The notes: generated by a model from the letters alone, not told the origin. 64,000 nucleotides of DNA from Clostridium disporicum (GCF_001405015.1 NZ_CYZX01000006.1:105712-169711); one strand, 5' to 3'; positions 9,178-17,518 are shown, numbered from the stretch's first letter. Translations and numbers: made by a program.

Positions 9178-9330
9178 ATCATCACTTTAAATAATACTAT
9201 ATATAATAGTATATTAATCTAACTTAGAATTTGACAATAATTAATGAGATAATTATTGATTTATCTGTGTCATAAAATACTTTCTAAAATCATTAATAAT
9301 ATTAAGGGAATATTATTAGGGGGAGTAGTT

Positions 9331-9780
9331 ATGATTAAGGTTTTTGGTTTGGGAGATGTACATCTTTGTGATGAAGGAATAGGAATTAGAGTGGCAGAAG
9401 TTCTAAAGGAGAAGATAGAAGCTTTAGGAGATAATATAGAAGTAATCATTGGAGAAACAGATTTATCATATTGTATAAGTAAAATAGAAGATAATGATGA
9501 GGTTATAATAATAGATTCAACATATTTCATGACCAGGCCAGGCACAATAACTATTAAAAAATTAGATGAATGTGATGAGTATATAACTTATGATAATTTG
9601 CCACAGGAGGAAAGTTTATTAAGTCTAGTAAGAGAGAAAAAAAGAGATGTTTTAGGATATTTTATAGGAATAGAAATATCTAGTATAGATGCTTCAGAAA
9701 AAATATCTAAAATCTTAACTAAAAAGTTTAAAGATATATGTGATAGGGTTTATGATGAAATAGTAAAAATAGTGGCTTAA
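9331..9780 (+). CDS. Hydrogenase-maturation-protease-like protein (M52/HycI fold)
   Basis: 149 aa with the family N-terminus IKVFGLGDVHLCDEGIGIRVAE and a second acidic metal-ligand position D62 in VIIIDST; in [NiFe]-hydrogenase endopeptidases these acidic residues and a His bind nickel. The third ligand His appears to be absent: the only His in the protein is H11. No hydrogenase gene is in the window. It may process another target or be non-proteolytic. I start it at ATG 9331, preceded by TAGGGGGA; an upstream in-frame start at 9256 lacks a ribosome site. Confidence 0.7.
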   Translation: MIKVFGLGDVHLCDEGIGIRVAEVLKEKIEALGDNIEVIIGETDLSYCISKIEDNDEVIIIDSTYFMTRPGTITIKKLDECDEYITYDNLPQEESLLSLVREKKRDVLGYFIGIEISSIDASEKISKILTKKFKDICDRVYDEIVKIVA

Positions 9781-9807
9781 TCGATAAGATTAGGCTATTA
9801 TTTTTTA
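9768..9807 (+). terminator. Terminator overlapping the end of the M52-like gene
   Basis: AATAGTGGCTTAATC (9768-9782) pairs with GATTAGGCTATTATT (9788-9802) using three G-T wobbles, followed by TTTTT. Confidence 0.75.
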
Positions 9808-10008
9808 TAAAATTAGCATCTAAATATTACGGAAAATGTAAAATTTATTATAATATTTCAATATTTAAATGAAGTAAAGATAACTACCTAATATTTAATA
9901 TGAATATTTATTAAGTAAAATAGTAAATTGAAAAGTGTCAGTGTATTTTATAGAATATTAAGTAACAATAATATATTAAAGGTAATATAAATATAGTAGA
10001 TATAAAAT

Positions 10009-10734
10009 ATGTTAGGAATACTAAAGGTGTATTATGTAATAGAAAGTTGGTGCGCAATGAGTGAGTTAATAAGTGAATTAGGAATAGTAGATACCTTTTT
10101 TAAATTGTTATTAGCATTAATATGTGGAGGAATTCTTGGAATAGATAGGGGAAGAAAAAATAGGCCTGCAGGATTTCGAACTTATATGCTTGTATGCGTA
10201 GCATCAGCTATTGTTATGATTACAAATGAATATATAACAACAAAATATGGTGGAGATCCATCAAGAATGGGTGCACAAGTTATTAGTGGAATTGGTTTTT
10301 TAGGTGCTGGTACAATAATAGTTACAGGTAGAAATAGAGTTAAAGGACTTACTACAGCAGCTGGATTATGGGCATCTGCTTGTATCGGGTTAACTATAGG
10401 AATAGGTTATTATTCAGGAGCTATAGTTGGATGCTTAATGATTTTTGTTGCTATGGAACTTTTACATGGATTGGAAAAGAATTTAATGTATAAAACAAAG
10501 GAGATAACTTTGTATGTTGAATTTTCATCTATTACTGATATTGGAAAGTTTATAAAGTCTATTAAAATTAATGGTCTTAAGGTAAGTGATATGGAACTCA
10601 TAAAGTCAAACAATATAAATGAACCGATTGTAGGTGGTATATTTACGATAACATCTCCAAAGATGACATCATATGATCATGTTATTGAAATATTAAGAAA
10701 ATCAGAAGGTATATGTACGATTGAAGAAGTGTAG
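10009..10734 (+). CDS. MgtC/SapB family membrane protein
   Basis: About 225-241 aa. Four or five hydrophobic segments with the family signature LICGGILGIDRGRKNRPAG, then GIGFLGAGTIIV and GLTTAAGLWASA, and a soluble C-terminal ACT-like region from about residue 165. MgtC proteins support growth at low Mg2+ and modulate the F-ATPase in some bacteria; the role here is not shown. The start is uncertain: ATG 10009 has no ribosome site, and ATG 10057 (MSELISELG), which matches the usual MgtC N-terminus, has only a weak one. Between them lies AAAGGTG followed by ATGTAATAG, an AUG-stop pair. Confidence 0.85.
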   Translation: MLGILKVYYVIESWCAMSELISELGIVDTFFKLLLALICGGILGIDRGRKNRPAGFRTYMLVCVASAIVMITNEYITTKYGGDPSRMGAQVISGIGFLGAGTIIVTGRNRVKGLTTAAGLWASACIGLTIGIGYYSGAIVGCLMIFVAMELLHGLEKNLMYKTKEITLYVEFSSITDIGKFIKSIKINGLKVSDMELIKSNNINEPIVGGIFTITSPKMTSYDHVIEILRKSEGICTIEEV

Positions 10735-11127
10735 AGCGTATATCGAATATAAAGAGTTATATAAAAGTAATAGACAATTTTAGGAAAAGTAATATAATAA
10801 TAATATAAGTAAGTTAAATTATAGAAAGGTAAAGGTATTAAGCTGATGAGAATGTAATGTATTTTCGATTTATATGACAACTAAATTTTAAAATAGGCCG
10901 AATAGTAAAAAATTATTTTTACTGAGGTTTTATTTGTGTTGTTTAAAGTTGAGAGATACATTACTGTTAAATTGATATACCTTTAATTAAAGTTTATCTG
11001 AATGTCAGATATAAATTTAGCTATTTTAATTAACTCATTAATAGAAGATAGTGGTTTTATTTAACTATGCTTTTGTATAGTTTGATTAGTTATATAAAAA
11101 AGGTTATTAAGTAAGTGATTATCTCTC
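10735..11127 (+). other. Long non-coding stretch with several hairpins
   Basis: No protein-length frame with a ribosome site. Visible local structure: AGTAAAAA/TTTTTACT (10904-10923), TATCTGA-ATG-TCAGATA (10995-11011) and AACTAT/ATAGTT (about 11061-11080). The stretch ends in the terminator-like hairpin that covers the ribosome site of the 55-codon gene at 11152. It may be the leader of that gene or a small RNA; no known riboswitch class was recognised. Confidence 0.4.
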
Positions 11128-11151
11128 CAAAAAAGAAGGAGGGATTTTTTT
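11123..11151 (+). promoter_or_regulatory. Terminator-like hairpin sequestering a ribosome-binding site
   Basis: ATCTCTCC pairs with GGAGGGAT (8 bp with one T-G wobble) across an A-rich loop and is followed immediately by TTTTTT. The 3' arm contains the AAGGAGG ribosome site of the small gene starting at 11152. It has the form of an intrinsic terminator or attenuator placed on top of a translation start. Confidence 0.6.
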
Positions 11152-11319
11152 ATGATTTTAATTAAAGTTGATAAGTTAAAAGAAGAAAGATTAATTATAG
11201 TAAGAAATAAAATAGCAGAGATTATTTCATTAATATCTATAGAAAGTAATAGTGAAAAAAAGAGTATGTATGAAAAACAATATGAAGAATTATTAAAGGA
11301 ACTTAAAGTATTATCATAG
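11152..11319 (+). CDS. Small charged helical protein, 55 aa
   Basis: Starts MILIKVDKLKEERLI and ends KELKVLS; rich in Lys, Glu, Ile and Leu with a coiled-coil pattern and no Cys. AAGGAGG (11136-11142) with 9-nt spacing strongly supports translation. Size and helical pattern recall Spo0E-like phosphatase peptides, but the SQELD signature is missing, so I do not make that call. Its ribosome site is inside a terminator-like hairpin, which suggests regulated expression. Function unknown. Confidence 0.65.
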   Translation: MILIKVDKLKEERLIIVRNKIAEIISLISIESNSEKKSMYEKQYEELLKELKVLS

Positions 11320-11398
11320 TTAGCAAAAATAGTTTAGTATTCAAAAGATATATGTTAAATAATTGATAAAATATATTTTATTGGATATATAAATGGTG

Positions 11399-11404
11399 TA
11401 TAAT
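11399..11404 (+). promoter_or_regulatory. Probable -10 element of the RsgA-like leader transcript
   Basis: A perfect TATAAT at 11399-11404 with no good -35 at the right spacing. A start near 11411 would give a leader of about 225 nt before the GTPase gene. The leader also contains GTAAC-GTA-GTTAC, a small hairpin. Confidence 0.4.
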
Positions 11405-11503
11405 CATAGTGGCCATGATAGATAGTATTTTTTGAGAAAGTAACGTAGTTACACATTTATTTAGTAGAGAGTAAGCTCGATAATAAAAAAGGAGTGATGT
11501 TTT

Positions 11504-11563
11504 ATGATGAATAAAAGAACTTATTTAGATATTGTATTAAATGGTGAGGCTGGTATTAAATAA
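11504..11563 (+). CDS. Leader peptide, 19 aa, upstream of RsgA-like GTPase
   Basis: Short frame encoding MMNKRTYLDIVLNGEAGIK, with AAGGAG (11489-11494) 9 nt before the first ATG. Its last seven codons form the 5' arm of a strong hairpin (11544-11559 with 11583-11597). This is the usual layout of a leader peptide whose translation status controls a downstream gene. It is too short to identify by homology. Confidence 0.6.
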   Translation: MMNKRTYLDIVLNGEAGIK

Positions 11564-11628
11564 CCTTACGCATATGTAAAACTTAATACCTCCTCACATA
11601 GGATTTTTATTTGTATTTATGTAGGAGG
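11544..11628 (+). promoter_or_regulatory. Putative translational attenuator of RsgA-like gene
   Basis: Arm 1 GTGAGG-CT-GGTATTAA (11544-11559, inside the leader peptide) pairs with arm 2 TTAATACC-T-CCTCAC (11583-11597). Arm 2 also contains CCTCCT (11589-11594), exactly complementary to the GTPase ribosome site AGGAGG (11623-11628). Two exclusive folds follow: arm 1 with arm 2 (site free) or arm 2 with the site (blocked). A ribosome covering arm 1 after finishing the leader would favour the blocked fold; one stalled earlier would leave the site open. Confidence 0.55.
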
Positions 11629-11637
11629 AAAAGAAAA

Positions 11638-12717
11638 TTGAATAAAATAAATTTATATAATATAGGATTAACAGAAAGATTTAAGCAAGAAGCTACTATG
11701 TATGAGAACTTATATTTAGCAAGAGTATCAGTTCAGCATAAGGATAAGTATAAAGTAATTACCGAAGAAGGAGAAGTATGGGCTGAAGTTTCAGGAAGGT
11801 TTAAATATGAAGCTTTAGGTACAGAAAGTTTTCCAGCTGTTGGCGATTGGGTAATGGTTGATAGATTAAATGATTTAACTGGCAATGCTATAATTCATAA
11901 GGTGTTAAGAAGAAAGAGCGCATTTGAAAGAAAGGTTGCAGGTTTTAGAAGAGATGTACAGGTGGTAGCAGCTAATATAGATACTGTTTTTATATGTATG
12001 GCTCTTAATAATGATTTTAATATTCGTAGACTAGAAAGATATATTTCAGTAGCTTGGGATAGTATGGCTACTCCTGTAATTGTATTAACTAAGTCAGACC
12101 TTTGCGATGATATATTAGAGAAGCAATTAGAAGTTGAATCAGTTGCCATAGGTATAGAAGTTATTGTAACAAGCTCAATGAGTGGAGAAGGTTATGAATT
12201 AATAAAGCGATATATAGGAAGAGATAAAACAGTAGCATTTATAGGAGCATCAGGAGTAGGAAAATCAACTCTTATTAATAAATTAATGGGAGAAGAACTT
12301 CTTGAAACTGGAGGAATAAGCAATTATGATAAAGGAAGACATACTACTACATTTAGGCAGCTTTTAATTTTACCAGATGGTGGAGTAGTTATAGATACTC
12401 CAGGAATGAGGGAACTACAATTGATTACAGCAGATTTAGATAAATCATTTGCTGATATTGATAGTTTAGCAAGAGATTGTAAATTTTCAGACTGTAAGCA
12501 TGAAAGTGAACCAGGATGTGCAGTAAGAAAAGCTATAGAAAATGGTGAGCTTGATGAAGAAAGATTACAAAGCTATAAAAAAATTAATAAAGAACTTAAA
12601 TATCAAGAGCTAAATTCAAAATCTTTAGAAAAAGAAAAAATCAATAATATGTTTGGTAGCATATCAAAGATGAAAAAAGCAAGAAGAGAAGTTAAAGCAA
12701 AGAACAAACGAAGATAA
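11638..12717 (+). CDS. RsgA/YjeQ-type circularly permuted GTPase
   Basis: Cytoplasmic ribosome-associated GTPase of 359 aa. Domains: an N-terminal OB-like domain (about 20-100), then G motifs in the permuted order typical of RsgA: TKSD (151-154), GASGVGKST (203-211), RHTTTF, DTPG (253-256), then a zinc motif C281-C286-H288-C294. A basic tail ends MKKARREVKAKNKRR. RsgA assists late 30S maturation. This form is longer than the usual ~295-aa RsgA and sits apart from the usual housekeeping locus, so it may be a second, specialised copy. TTG 11638 is chosen because AGGAGG (11623-11628) lies 9 nt upstream. See the leader peptide and attenuator before it. Confidence 0.88.
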   Translation: MNKINLYNIGLTERFKQEATMYENLYLARVSVQHKDKYKVITEEGEVWAEVSGRFKYEALGTESFPAVGDWVMVDRLNDLTGNAIIHKVLRRKSAFERKVAGFRRDVQVVAANIDTVFICMALNNDFNIRRLERYISVAWDSMATPVIVLTKSDLCDDILEKQLEVESVAIGIEVIVTSSMSGEGYELIKRYIGRDKTVAFIGASGVGKSTLINKLMGEELLETGGISNYDKGRHTTTFRQLLILPDGGVVIDTPGMRELQLITADLDKSFADIDSLARDCKFSDCKHESEPGCAVRKAIENGELDEERLQSYKKINKELKYQELNSKSLEKEKINNMFGSISKMKKARREVKAKNKRR

Positions 12718-12726
12718 GTGTATTTT

Positions 12727-12760
12727 AAAATAGAGTGATTTTATATCACTCTATTTTTTA
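12727..12760 (+). terminator. Terminator after RsgA-like gene
   Basis: AAAATAGAGTGA (12727-12738) pairs with TCACTCTATTTT (12746-12757), ending in a T run. Confidence 0.9.
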
Positions 12761-12901
12761 TTTGTTTTTATAAAGATTTGTTAAGAATTTCTTTATATTA
12801 TATGAAATTAAATTATCAATAAAGGTTTTGTATGATTCTATAATTATTTGAGCATTATAATATTTAATTAATAAATGCTAATAAAATTTTGGGAGAAAAT
12901 A

Positions 12902-13792
12902 ATGAGGTACATAATAAAATTATTATTAATTATAACAATAGTAATTATGATAAATATTACTTTAGAATCTATGATTGATTTAGATATGAGCAGATGTGTA
13001 AATGTAGAGTATAAAGAAAATGAGAAGACAAATGGAGATGAAAAACAGCTATTATTAAATAAGTATTTTGAAAAAGAAGTTGATTTAGATACTATAATCA
13101 GAAATAGTTCTTATAGAATAATAGCTCATAGGGGATACTCAAATATAGCTCCAGAAAATACTATACCTGCTTATAAAATGGCAGGTGAATATGGATTCTA
13201 TGGAGCAGAAGCTGATGTATATGAGACAAAAGATGGTTACTATATATTAATGCATGATGAAACTGTTGATAGAACTACAACAGGTACAGGATTAGTATCA
13301 GAGTTGACATTAACTCAGATAAAAGAACTAACAGTTGATTTTGGAGCTAATATATCAGAATATCCAATGTTAAGGGTTCCGACATTAGAGGAATTTTTTA
13401 TTGTATGTAATGAATATAATATGATACCTGTTATAGAGATAAAAAGTATTAGTAATCCGCATACATTTATTGATTTAATAAAGAAATATGGATTAGAAGA
13501 TAAATGTATTATTATATCATTTAATAGAAAGTTATTAGAAAATATAAGAAGCATAAATAAAAAGATTAATATACAAGCTATATTAGATATAACGATAGAT
13601 AACATTAATTACTGTAAAAAAAATAATTTTGATATTGACACATCATATAAAGCTTTAAGAAGACAATTAGTTAGTTATGCACATTCAAAGGGGGTAAAAG
13701 TTAACACGTGGACTATTGATGATATTAAAACAAAATCAAAGGTAATAAAATATGGTGTTGATTTTATTACTACAGATTTGTTCATTAACTAA
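12902..13792 (+). CDS. Glycerophosphodiester phosphodiesterase, membrane-anchored
   Basis: 296 aa. A hydrophobic N-terminus (residues 5-22) probably anchors the enzyme outside the membrane. The GDPD domain starts near residue 75: IIAHRGYSNIAPENT (catalytic His-Arg), EADVYETKDG and LMHDETVDRTT (Glu, Asp and His metal and catalytic residues), and a late VNTWTIDD motif. It hydrolyses glycerophosphodiesters or possibly teichoic acid units to sn-glycerol-3-phosphate. The ATG at 12902 has GGGAG 6 nt upstream, which is better than an upstream frame start at 12875. Monocistronic. Confidence 0.88.
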   Translation: MRYIIKLLLIITIVIMINITLESMIDLDMSRCVNVEYKENEKTNGDEKQLLLNKYFEKEVDLDTIIRNSSYRIIAHRGYSNIAPENTIPAYKMAGEYGFYGAEADVYETKDGYYILMHDETVDRTTTGTGLVSELTLTQIKELTVDFGANISEYPMLRVPTLEEFFIVCNEYNMIPVIEIKSISNPHTFIDLIKKYGLEDKCIIISFNRKLLENIRSINKKINIQAILDITIDNINYCKKNNFDIDTSYKALRRQLVSYAHSKGVKVNTWTIDDIKTKSKVIKYGVDFITTDLFIN

Positions 13793-13904
13793 AGAAAGGT
13801 GATAGATAATTAATTAAAATTAAATTTATAGTAATAAGAGTAATTGTTATTTATGTAATTCTTTTGTGATATTTAATTATATATTAGTGAAGTATTTTAT
13901 AAAA

Positions 13905-13945
13905 TAATAGATAAGGGGGGGAAGTGTTCCTCCTTATCTATATTT
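13905..13945. terminator. Hairpin between convergent GDPD and Nudix genes
   Basis: ATAGATAAGG (13907-13916) pairs with CCTTATCTAT (13932-13941), with further G-run/CCTCC pairing inside. T-rich on the minus side; likely terminates the Nudix gene and perhaps GDPD. Confidence 0.65.
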
Positions 13946-13946
13946 A

Positions 13947-14510
13947 TTATTTTAAAGATTTTATCTTTTTATTAAGCTTATTATAAATATTGTTAATTAT
14001 ATATTCTTCAGTACAGAAATCTGAAAGTTTATCTATTGGTAACCATTTAACTCCTTCGGTTTCTTCTTCGTTAACTACCAATTCTTCGTTTTCATCAGCT
14101 TCTAGAAGATAAGTAACATTAAGATGAAGGTGACTTGATACATAAGAGCCTCTTTTAATATGTCCATTAACAGTTATTACATCTAAAGAAAAAATATCAT
14201 TAATAACTGGAACTACATTTTTAATACCGGTTTCCTCTTTAGCTTCCTTTATAGCAACATAAAGTAAATCACTATCACCATCAGCGTGCCCGCCAGTCCA
14301 AGCCCATGAATTATATATTTTATGATAAATCATAAGGACTTTATCTCTATTTTTGTTTATAACATAACCAGAGCTAGTTATATGCATTACTACATTTTCT
14401 CTAGTTAGTAAGTTGTTAAAATTAGAAATAGCTCCTAAAATAAGTTCTTTATCTTTAGCTTCTTGTTCGTTGTATGGAACATACTTTTTTATATCCTCAA
14501 TCCAACTCAT
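13947..14510 (-). CDS. Nudix hydrolase with variant Nudix box
   Basis: 187 aa. An N-terminal helical extension of about 40 residues precedes the Nudix fold. The Nudix box reads GGHADGD...KEAKEETGI: the REUxEExGU part is kept (with K for R), but the Glu that should follow GxxxxxE is a Ser, as in the GGHADGD subgroup of Nudix proteins. The substrate (a nucleoside diphosphate linked to X) is not predictable. GGGAGG lies before the ATG. Confidence 0.82.
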   Translation of the reverse strand: MSWIEDIKKYVPYNEQEAKDKELILGAISNFNNLLTRENVVMHITSSGYVINKNRDKVLMIYHKIYNSWAWTGGHADGDSDLLYVAIKEAKEETGIKNVVPVINDIFSLDVITVNGHIKRGSYVSSHLHLNVTYLLEADENEELVVNEEETEGVKWLPIDKLSDFCTEEYIINNIYNKLNKKIKSLK

Positions 14511-14570
14511 TATAAAAACCTCCCTATAAATAATTTAAGAGTTATAAATTATTTATTTAAATTATAGTGT

Positions 14571-14604
14571 AAAAAATAACCTACAGCAATAATGTACTGT
14601 AGGT
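14571..14604 (-). terminator. Terminator of the glutamine synthetase gene
   Basis: On the minus strand ACCTACAG and CTGTAGGT (14597-14604 with 14579-14586) form an 8-bp stem followed by TATTTTTT. Confidence 0.85.
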
Positions 14605-14678
14605 ATAAATCAAGTGTTTTGTAAAGCAGTAGTTATTTATCTTTGATAAAGTTAAACTATTCTATTAACATAAGACTA

Positions 14679-16580
14679 TTAAATATCTAAAAGATTTTTC
14701 TTATAGTTAGAGTAAAGATTTCTTAAAAGGCTCATCTTTTCATCTAATTCTAGAGAAAGGTCTGATGCAACTTGAAGATTATTTGTAGCAAGTGCAGTTT
14801 TAATTCTTGTAAATAAACTTTTTGTTGTATAAGTATCTTTCATTATATAATGTCTTAAATCATTTATTTTCATCCAGTTAGAAACATCTAAGTCAAGAGC
14901 TCTATCTAAAGAATGTAGGCACTTACACGCTCTAACTTCATCCATGTATCTGTTTATAGTTCTATTTCCAATTTCAGTCATCCATCTTTCAGTCATAGCT
15001 ATTCTAAAGCTGTTTATAAGCTTATCGTTCATAACATCATTTCTTTTTAAGATGTTTAACTTTTCTGGATATAAATCTAAAGCAGAAATATTTTCAATAA
15101 CTGTTCTTGGTGGATTACCAAAGAATTTAACTATTTCTTCGTCAGAGAAATGTTCAAATACATCCTCTTCAGTTCTATAAGCTCTATCTTTTTCTAAGTA
15201 GTCAGCTTCATCACCAGCATTTTTTGATAATTCAGCTAATAATTCATCTTGAGTTTTATTATTATTAACTGCATAAAGTATACCATCAAGCATAGCCATA
15301 TAAGAAACAGCCATAGTTATATAAGTATTTGAGTGTGGATTTGGTGAACGAAGCTCAAATCTTGTTGCAAGTGGGTTTGCTAAATCTCTTATTAACCCAA
15401 TAAGTATAGTTCTATTTCTTGATGGATTATCAGGACTTAAACCTAATGAAGTAACTATACACACTGGTGCTTCAAAGCCTGGTTTTAATCTCTTAAATGA
15501 AGTATTAGTTGAAGATATAAATGGATTCATAACTTCATAATTCTTAAGAACTCCCATTAAAGCCCCATATCCTATAATAGATAAGAAGTGATTTTCATCA
15601 GTGTGGAATAGGTTAACTCTTTTGCCACTCTTAAGCTTTAAGCTTACTCCTAAGTGAGTGTGCATACCAGATCCAGCAACACCTTCAAGTGGTTTAGCAG
15701 AAAAAGTAACTTCTAATCCATTTCTTCTAAATGTCTCTTGTATTAATATTCTTATGAATAATTCGTTATCGGCAGCTTGTACAGCATCAGAAAATTTCCA
15801 GTCTATTTCAAGTTGTTCCATTATATGATTAAAGTTACCAGAAGCATCAAGTTTTGCTTTAACTCCACCAACTTCTTTATGACCCATTTCAGGTTCAAAA
15901 CCATATTCATCCATTAAAAGTAAGCATTCTTCCATAGCAGTACGAACAGCACCTTTAGTTCTTGTCCAATATTGTTCGTGAAGAGCTTGAGATGTATGTA
16001 ATTCTTCAATTTCAGCTATGTTGTTTGGAGTCTTAACCCAGAATTCTAATTCAGTAGCAGAAGTTATAACAATATCTTCGATATCATCTTTTGAGACTTT
16101 ATAACTAGTTAATATTTCAGGAGTAGAATTAAAGATAGTCCATAAATTTTCTTTAAAAGTAGTAATTGCTGATTTTAGGATATTTCTTGAATCAACAGCA
16201 ACGTCATTGTGTAATAAGAAGCAAGGAATTCTTAAAGTTCCTACAGGTTTATTTGAGATTGGATCAATAAAATCATAGTTATAATCAACAAACCAATTAC
16301 AGTTTAAATCGGCAACCATATCTACCTTTGCGTTGTTTAAAGTTGCTATACCAGGAAGTACAACTGAAGAACCATCAGTTTGAACAGCTACTCCATTTAA
16401 AAAAGTATTAATATCTTCTAAGAAAAGACTTACAGGAATTTTTTCATCAGTATCATTTCCAGAAAGATCTACTCCTACAAGTGATACAAATTTTATTTGT
16501 GGATTAAGATTTAAGATATTTTTTAAATCTTCAACAGAGTGTTTAGTTTTAGGTATTGTATAAAGTAAATCTTTAATCAT
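14679..16580 (-). CDS. glnA: Glutamine synthetase, long clostridial form
   Basis: ATP-dependent amination of glutamate to glutamine. 633 aa from the ATG at 16580, far longer than the ~445-aa type I enzyme and matching a long form found in Clostridium. Visible catalytic-domain motifs: ATELEFW, GHKEVGG, GSGMHTHLG, and NRTILIG leading to RFELRSPNPHSNTY. The segment that normally reads AGQxE (a metal-ligand Glu) is replaced by GGVKAKLD. The C-terminal ~170 residues are helical and charged. No ribosome site precedes ATG 16580; an upstream in-frame ATG (16676) also lacks one, so the start is uncertain. A TTGACA promoter lies about 120 nt upstream. Confidence 0.82.
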   Translation of the reverse strand: MIKDLLYTIPKTKHSVEDLKNILNLNPQIKFVSLVGVDLSGNDTDEKIPVSLFLEDINTFLNGVAVQTDGSSVVLPGIATLNNAKVDMVADLNCNWFVDYNYDFIDPISNKPVGTLRIPCFLLHNDVAVDSRNILKSAITTFKENLWTIFNSTPEILTSYKVSKDDIEDIVITSATELEFWVKTPNNIAEIEELHTSQALHEQYWTRTKGAVRTAMEECLLLMDEYGFEPEMGHKEVGGVKAKLDASGNFNHIMEQLEIDWKFSDAVQAADNELFIRILIQETFRRNGLEVTFSAKPLEGVAGSGMHTHLGVSLKLKSGKRVNLFHTDENHFLSIIGYGALMGVLKNYEVMNPFISSTNTSFKRLKPGFEAPVCIVTSLGLSPDNPSRNRTILIGLIRDLANPLATRFELRSPNPHSNTYITMAVSYMAMLDGILYAVNNNKTQDELLAELSKNAGDEADYLEKDRAYRTEEDVFEHFSDEEIVKFFGNPPRTVIENISALDLYPEKLNILKRNDVMNDKLINSFRIAMTERWMTEIGNRTINRYMDEVRACKCLHSLDRALDLDVSNWMKINDLRHYIMKDTYTTKSLFTRIKTALATNNLQVASDLSLELDEKMSLLRNLYSNYKKNLLDI

Positions 16581-16705
16581 AATATTATTATTCAATAAAC
16601 ATTCGTAAAACTGAAATATTATTGAAAAATCTTCACATCCTTTCGATAATAAGTCGTATAAAATAAATAAAAACAAAATTATTATTCGTAAAATTGTATA
16701 ATGAA

Positions 16706-16734
16706 ATTTTATTATAAGTAAATAATACTGTCAA
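16706..16734 (-). promoter_or_regulatory. Sigma-A promoter of the glutamine synthetase gene
   Basis: On the minus strand: TTGACA (16734-16729), 17-nt spacer, TAAAAT (16711-16706). Predicted start near 16699 leaves a leader of about 120 nt. That leader contains AAAGGATGTGAAG near 16643-16631, which is too far from the ATG to act as its ribosome site. Confidence 0.7.
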
Positions 16735-16896
16735 TGAAAAATGTAATTTTTTGATGAAATAGTAAATTATTAAATATTATGAGTTATTATATTGATAATT
16801 ATTAAAGTATGAAGTAATAAATGAAGAAAGTATAGGAGTAAATAAAAATCGCGTTTCTAATCTAAAGCTATCCTAATATATGTTTATATAAATAAA

Positions 16897-16905
16897 TGGT
16901 ATAAT
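16897..16905 (+). promoter_or_regulatory. Extended -10 promoter for Nudix gene
   Basis: TGG-TATAAT (TGnTATAAT form), 38 nt before the Nudix start at 16943. No clear -35, as is common for extended -10 promoters. Confidence 0.55.
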
Positions 16906-16942
16906 ATGGATGGTGATAAAGGGATAGAAAGGAGAGAAAGAG

Positions 16943-17422
16943 ATGGAATTTCCGATGCATATTGTAGCTGCAGGGGCTTTGGTTACTAATGAGAGAGGAG
17001 AAGTTTTACTTGTAAAGAATCCTTATAGAGGATGGGAGTTTCCAGGAGGACAAATTGAAAATGGAGAAGATTTAATAGAAGGTGTTACTAGAGAGGTTTT
17101 TGAGGAATCAGGAATTATTATTAAGGTAGATAATCTTGTAGGGGTATATTCTAATACTAAATCGTATCTAGGGTGGGATAATGAGACAATAGTGCCTACT
17201 AAAGTTATTTTTGACTTTTTAGCAACTGCAGAAGGTGGAGCTTTAAAGTGTAGCGAAGAGAGTGTTGAAGTAGGTTGGTTTGAAAAAGATAAGGTTTTAA
17301 ATATGATAACTGAACCGTGGTTACTTGATAGAGCTGAAGATATGTTAAAGTTTAATGGCGAAATAGTTTATAGGGTATATTCAAGTAGACCATATGAAAT
17401 ATTTAGAGAAACGAAGCTTTAG
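16943..17422 (+). CDS. Nudix hydrolase (MutT-like)
   Basis: 159 aa, single domain. The Nudix box is complete: GG-QIENGEDLIEGVTREVFEESGI, with all Glu and Arg positions of Gx5Ex7REUxEExGU. It lies upstream of the thiamine operon, but its own extended -10 promoter and the TTGACA promoter and riboswitch between them make it a separate unit. Substrate unknown; a house-cleaning nucleotide pyrophosphatase is likely. Strong AAGGAGAG site before ATG. Confidence 0.87.
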   Translation: MEFPMHIVAAGALVTNERGEVLLVKNPYRGWEFPGGQIENGEDLIEGVTREVFEESGIIIKVDNLVGVYSNTKSYLGWDNETIVPTKVIFDFLATAEGGALKCSEESVEVGWFEKDKVLNMITEPWLLDRAEDMLKFNGEIVYRVYSSRPYEIFRETKL

Positions 17423-17467
17423 ATAAAAATGATATGAATATTTCAGAAAAATATTTACAAAAGTGAA

Positions 17468-17496
17468 TTGACAGTATATTACAAGGTATGTAATAT
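17468..17496 (+). promoter_or_regulatory. Sigma-A promoter of the thiamine salvage operon
   Basis: TTGACA (17468-17473), 17-nt spacer, TAATAT (17491-17496). It starts transcription just upstream of the TPP riboswitch. Confidence 0.8.
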
Positions 17497-17518
17497 AGAT
17501 TATAAAGTAAATAGAAAA

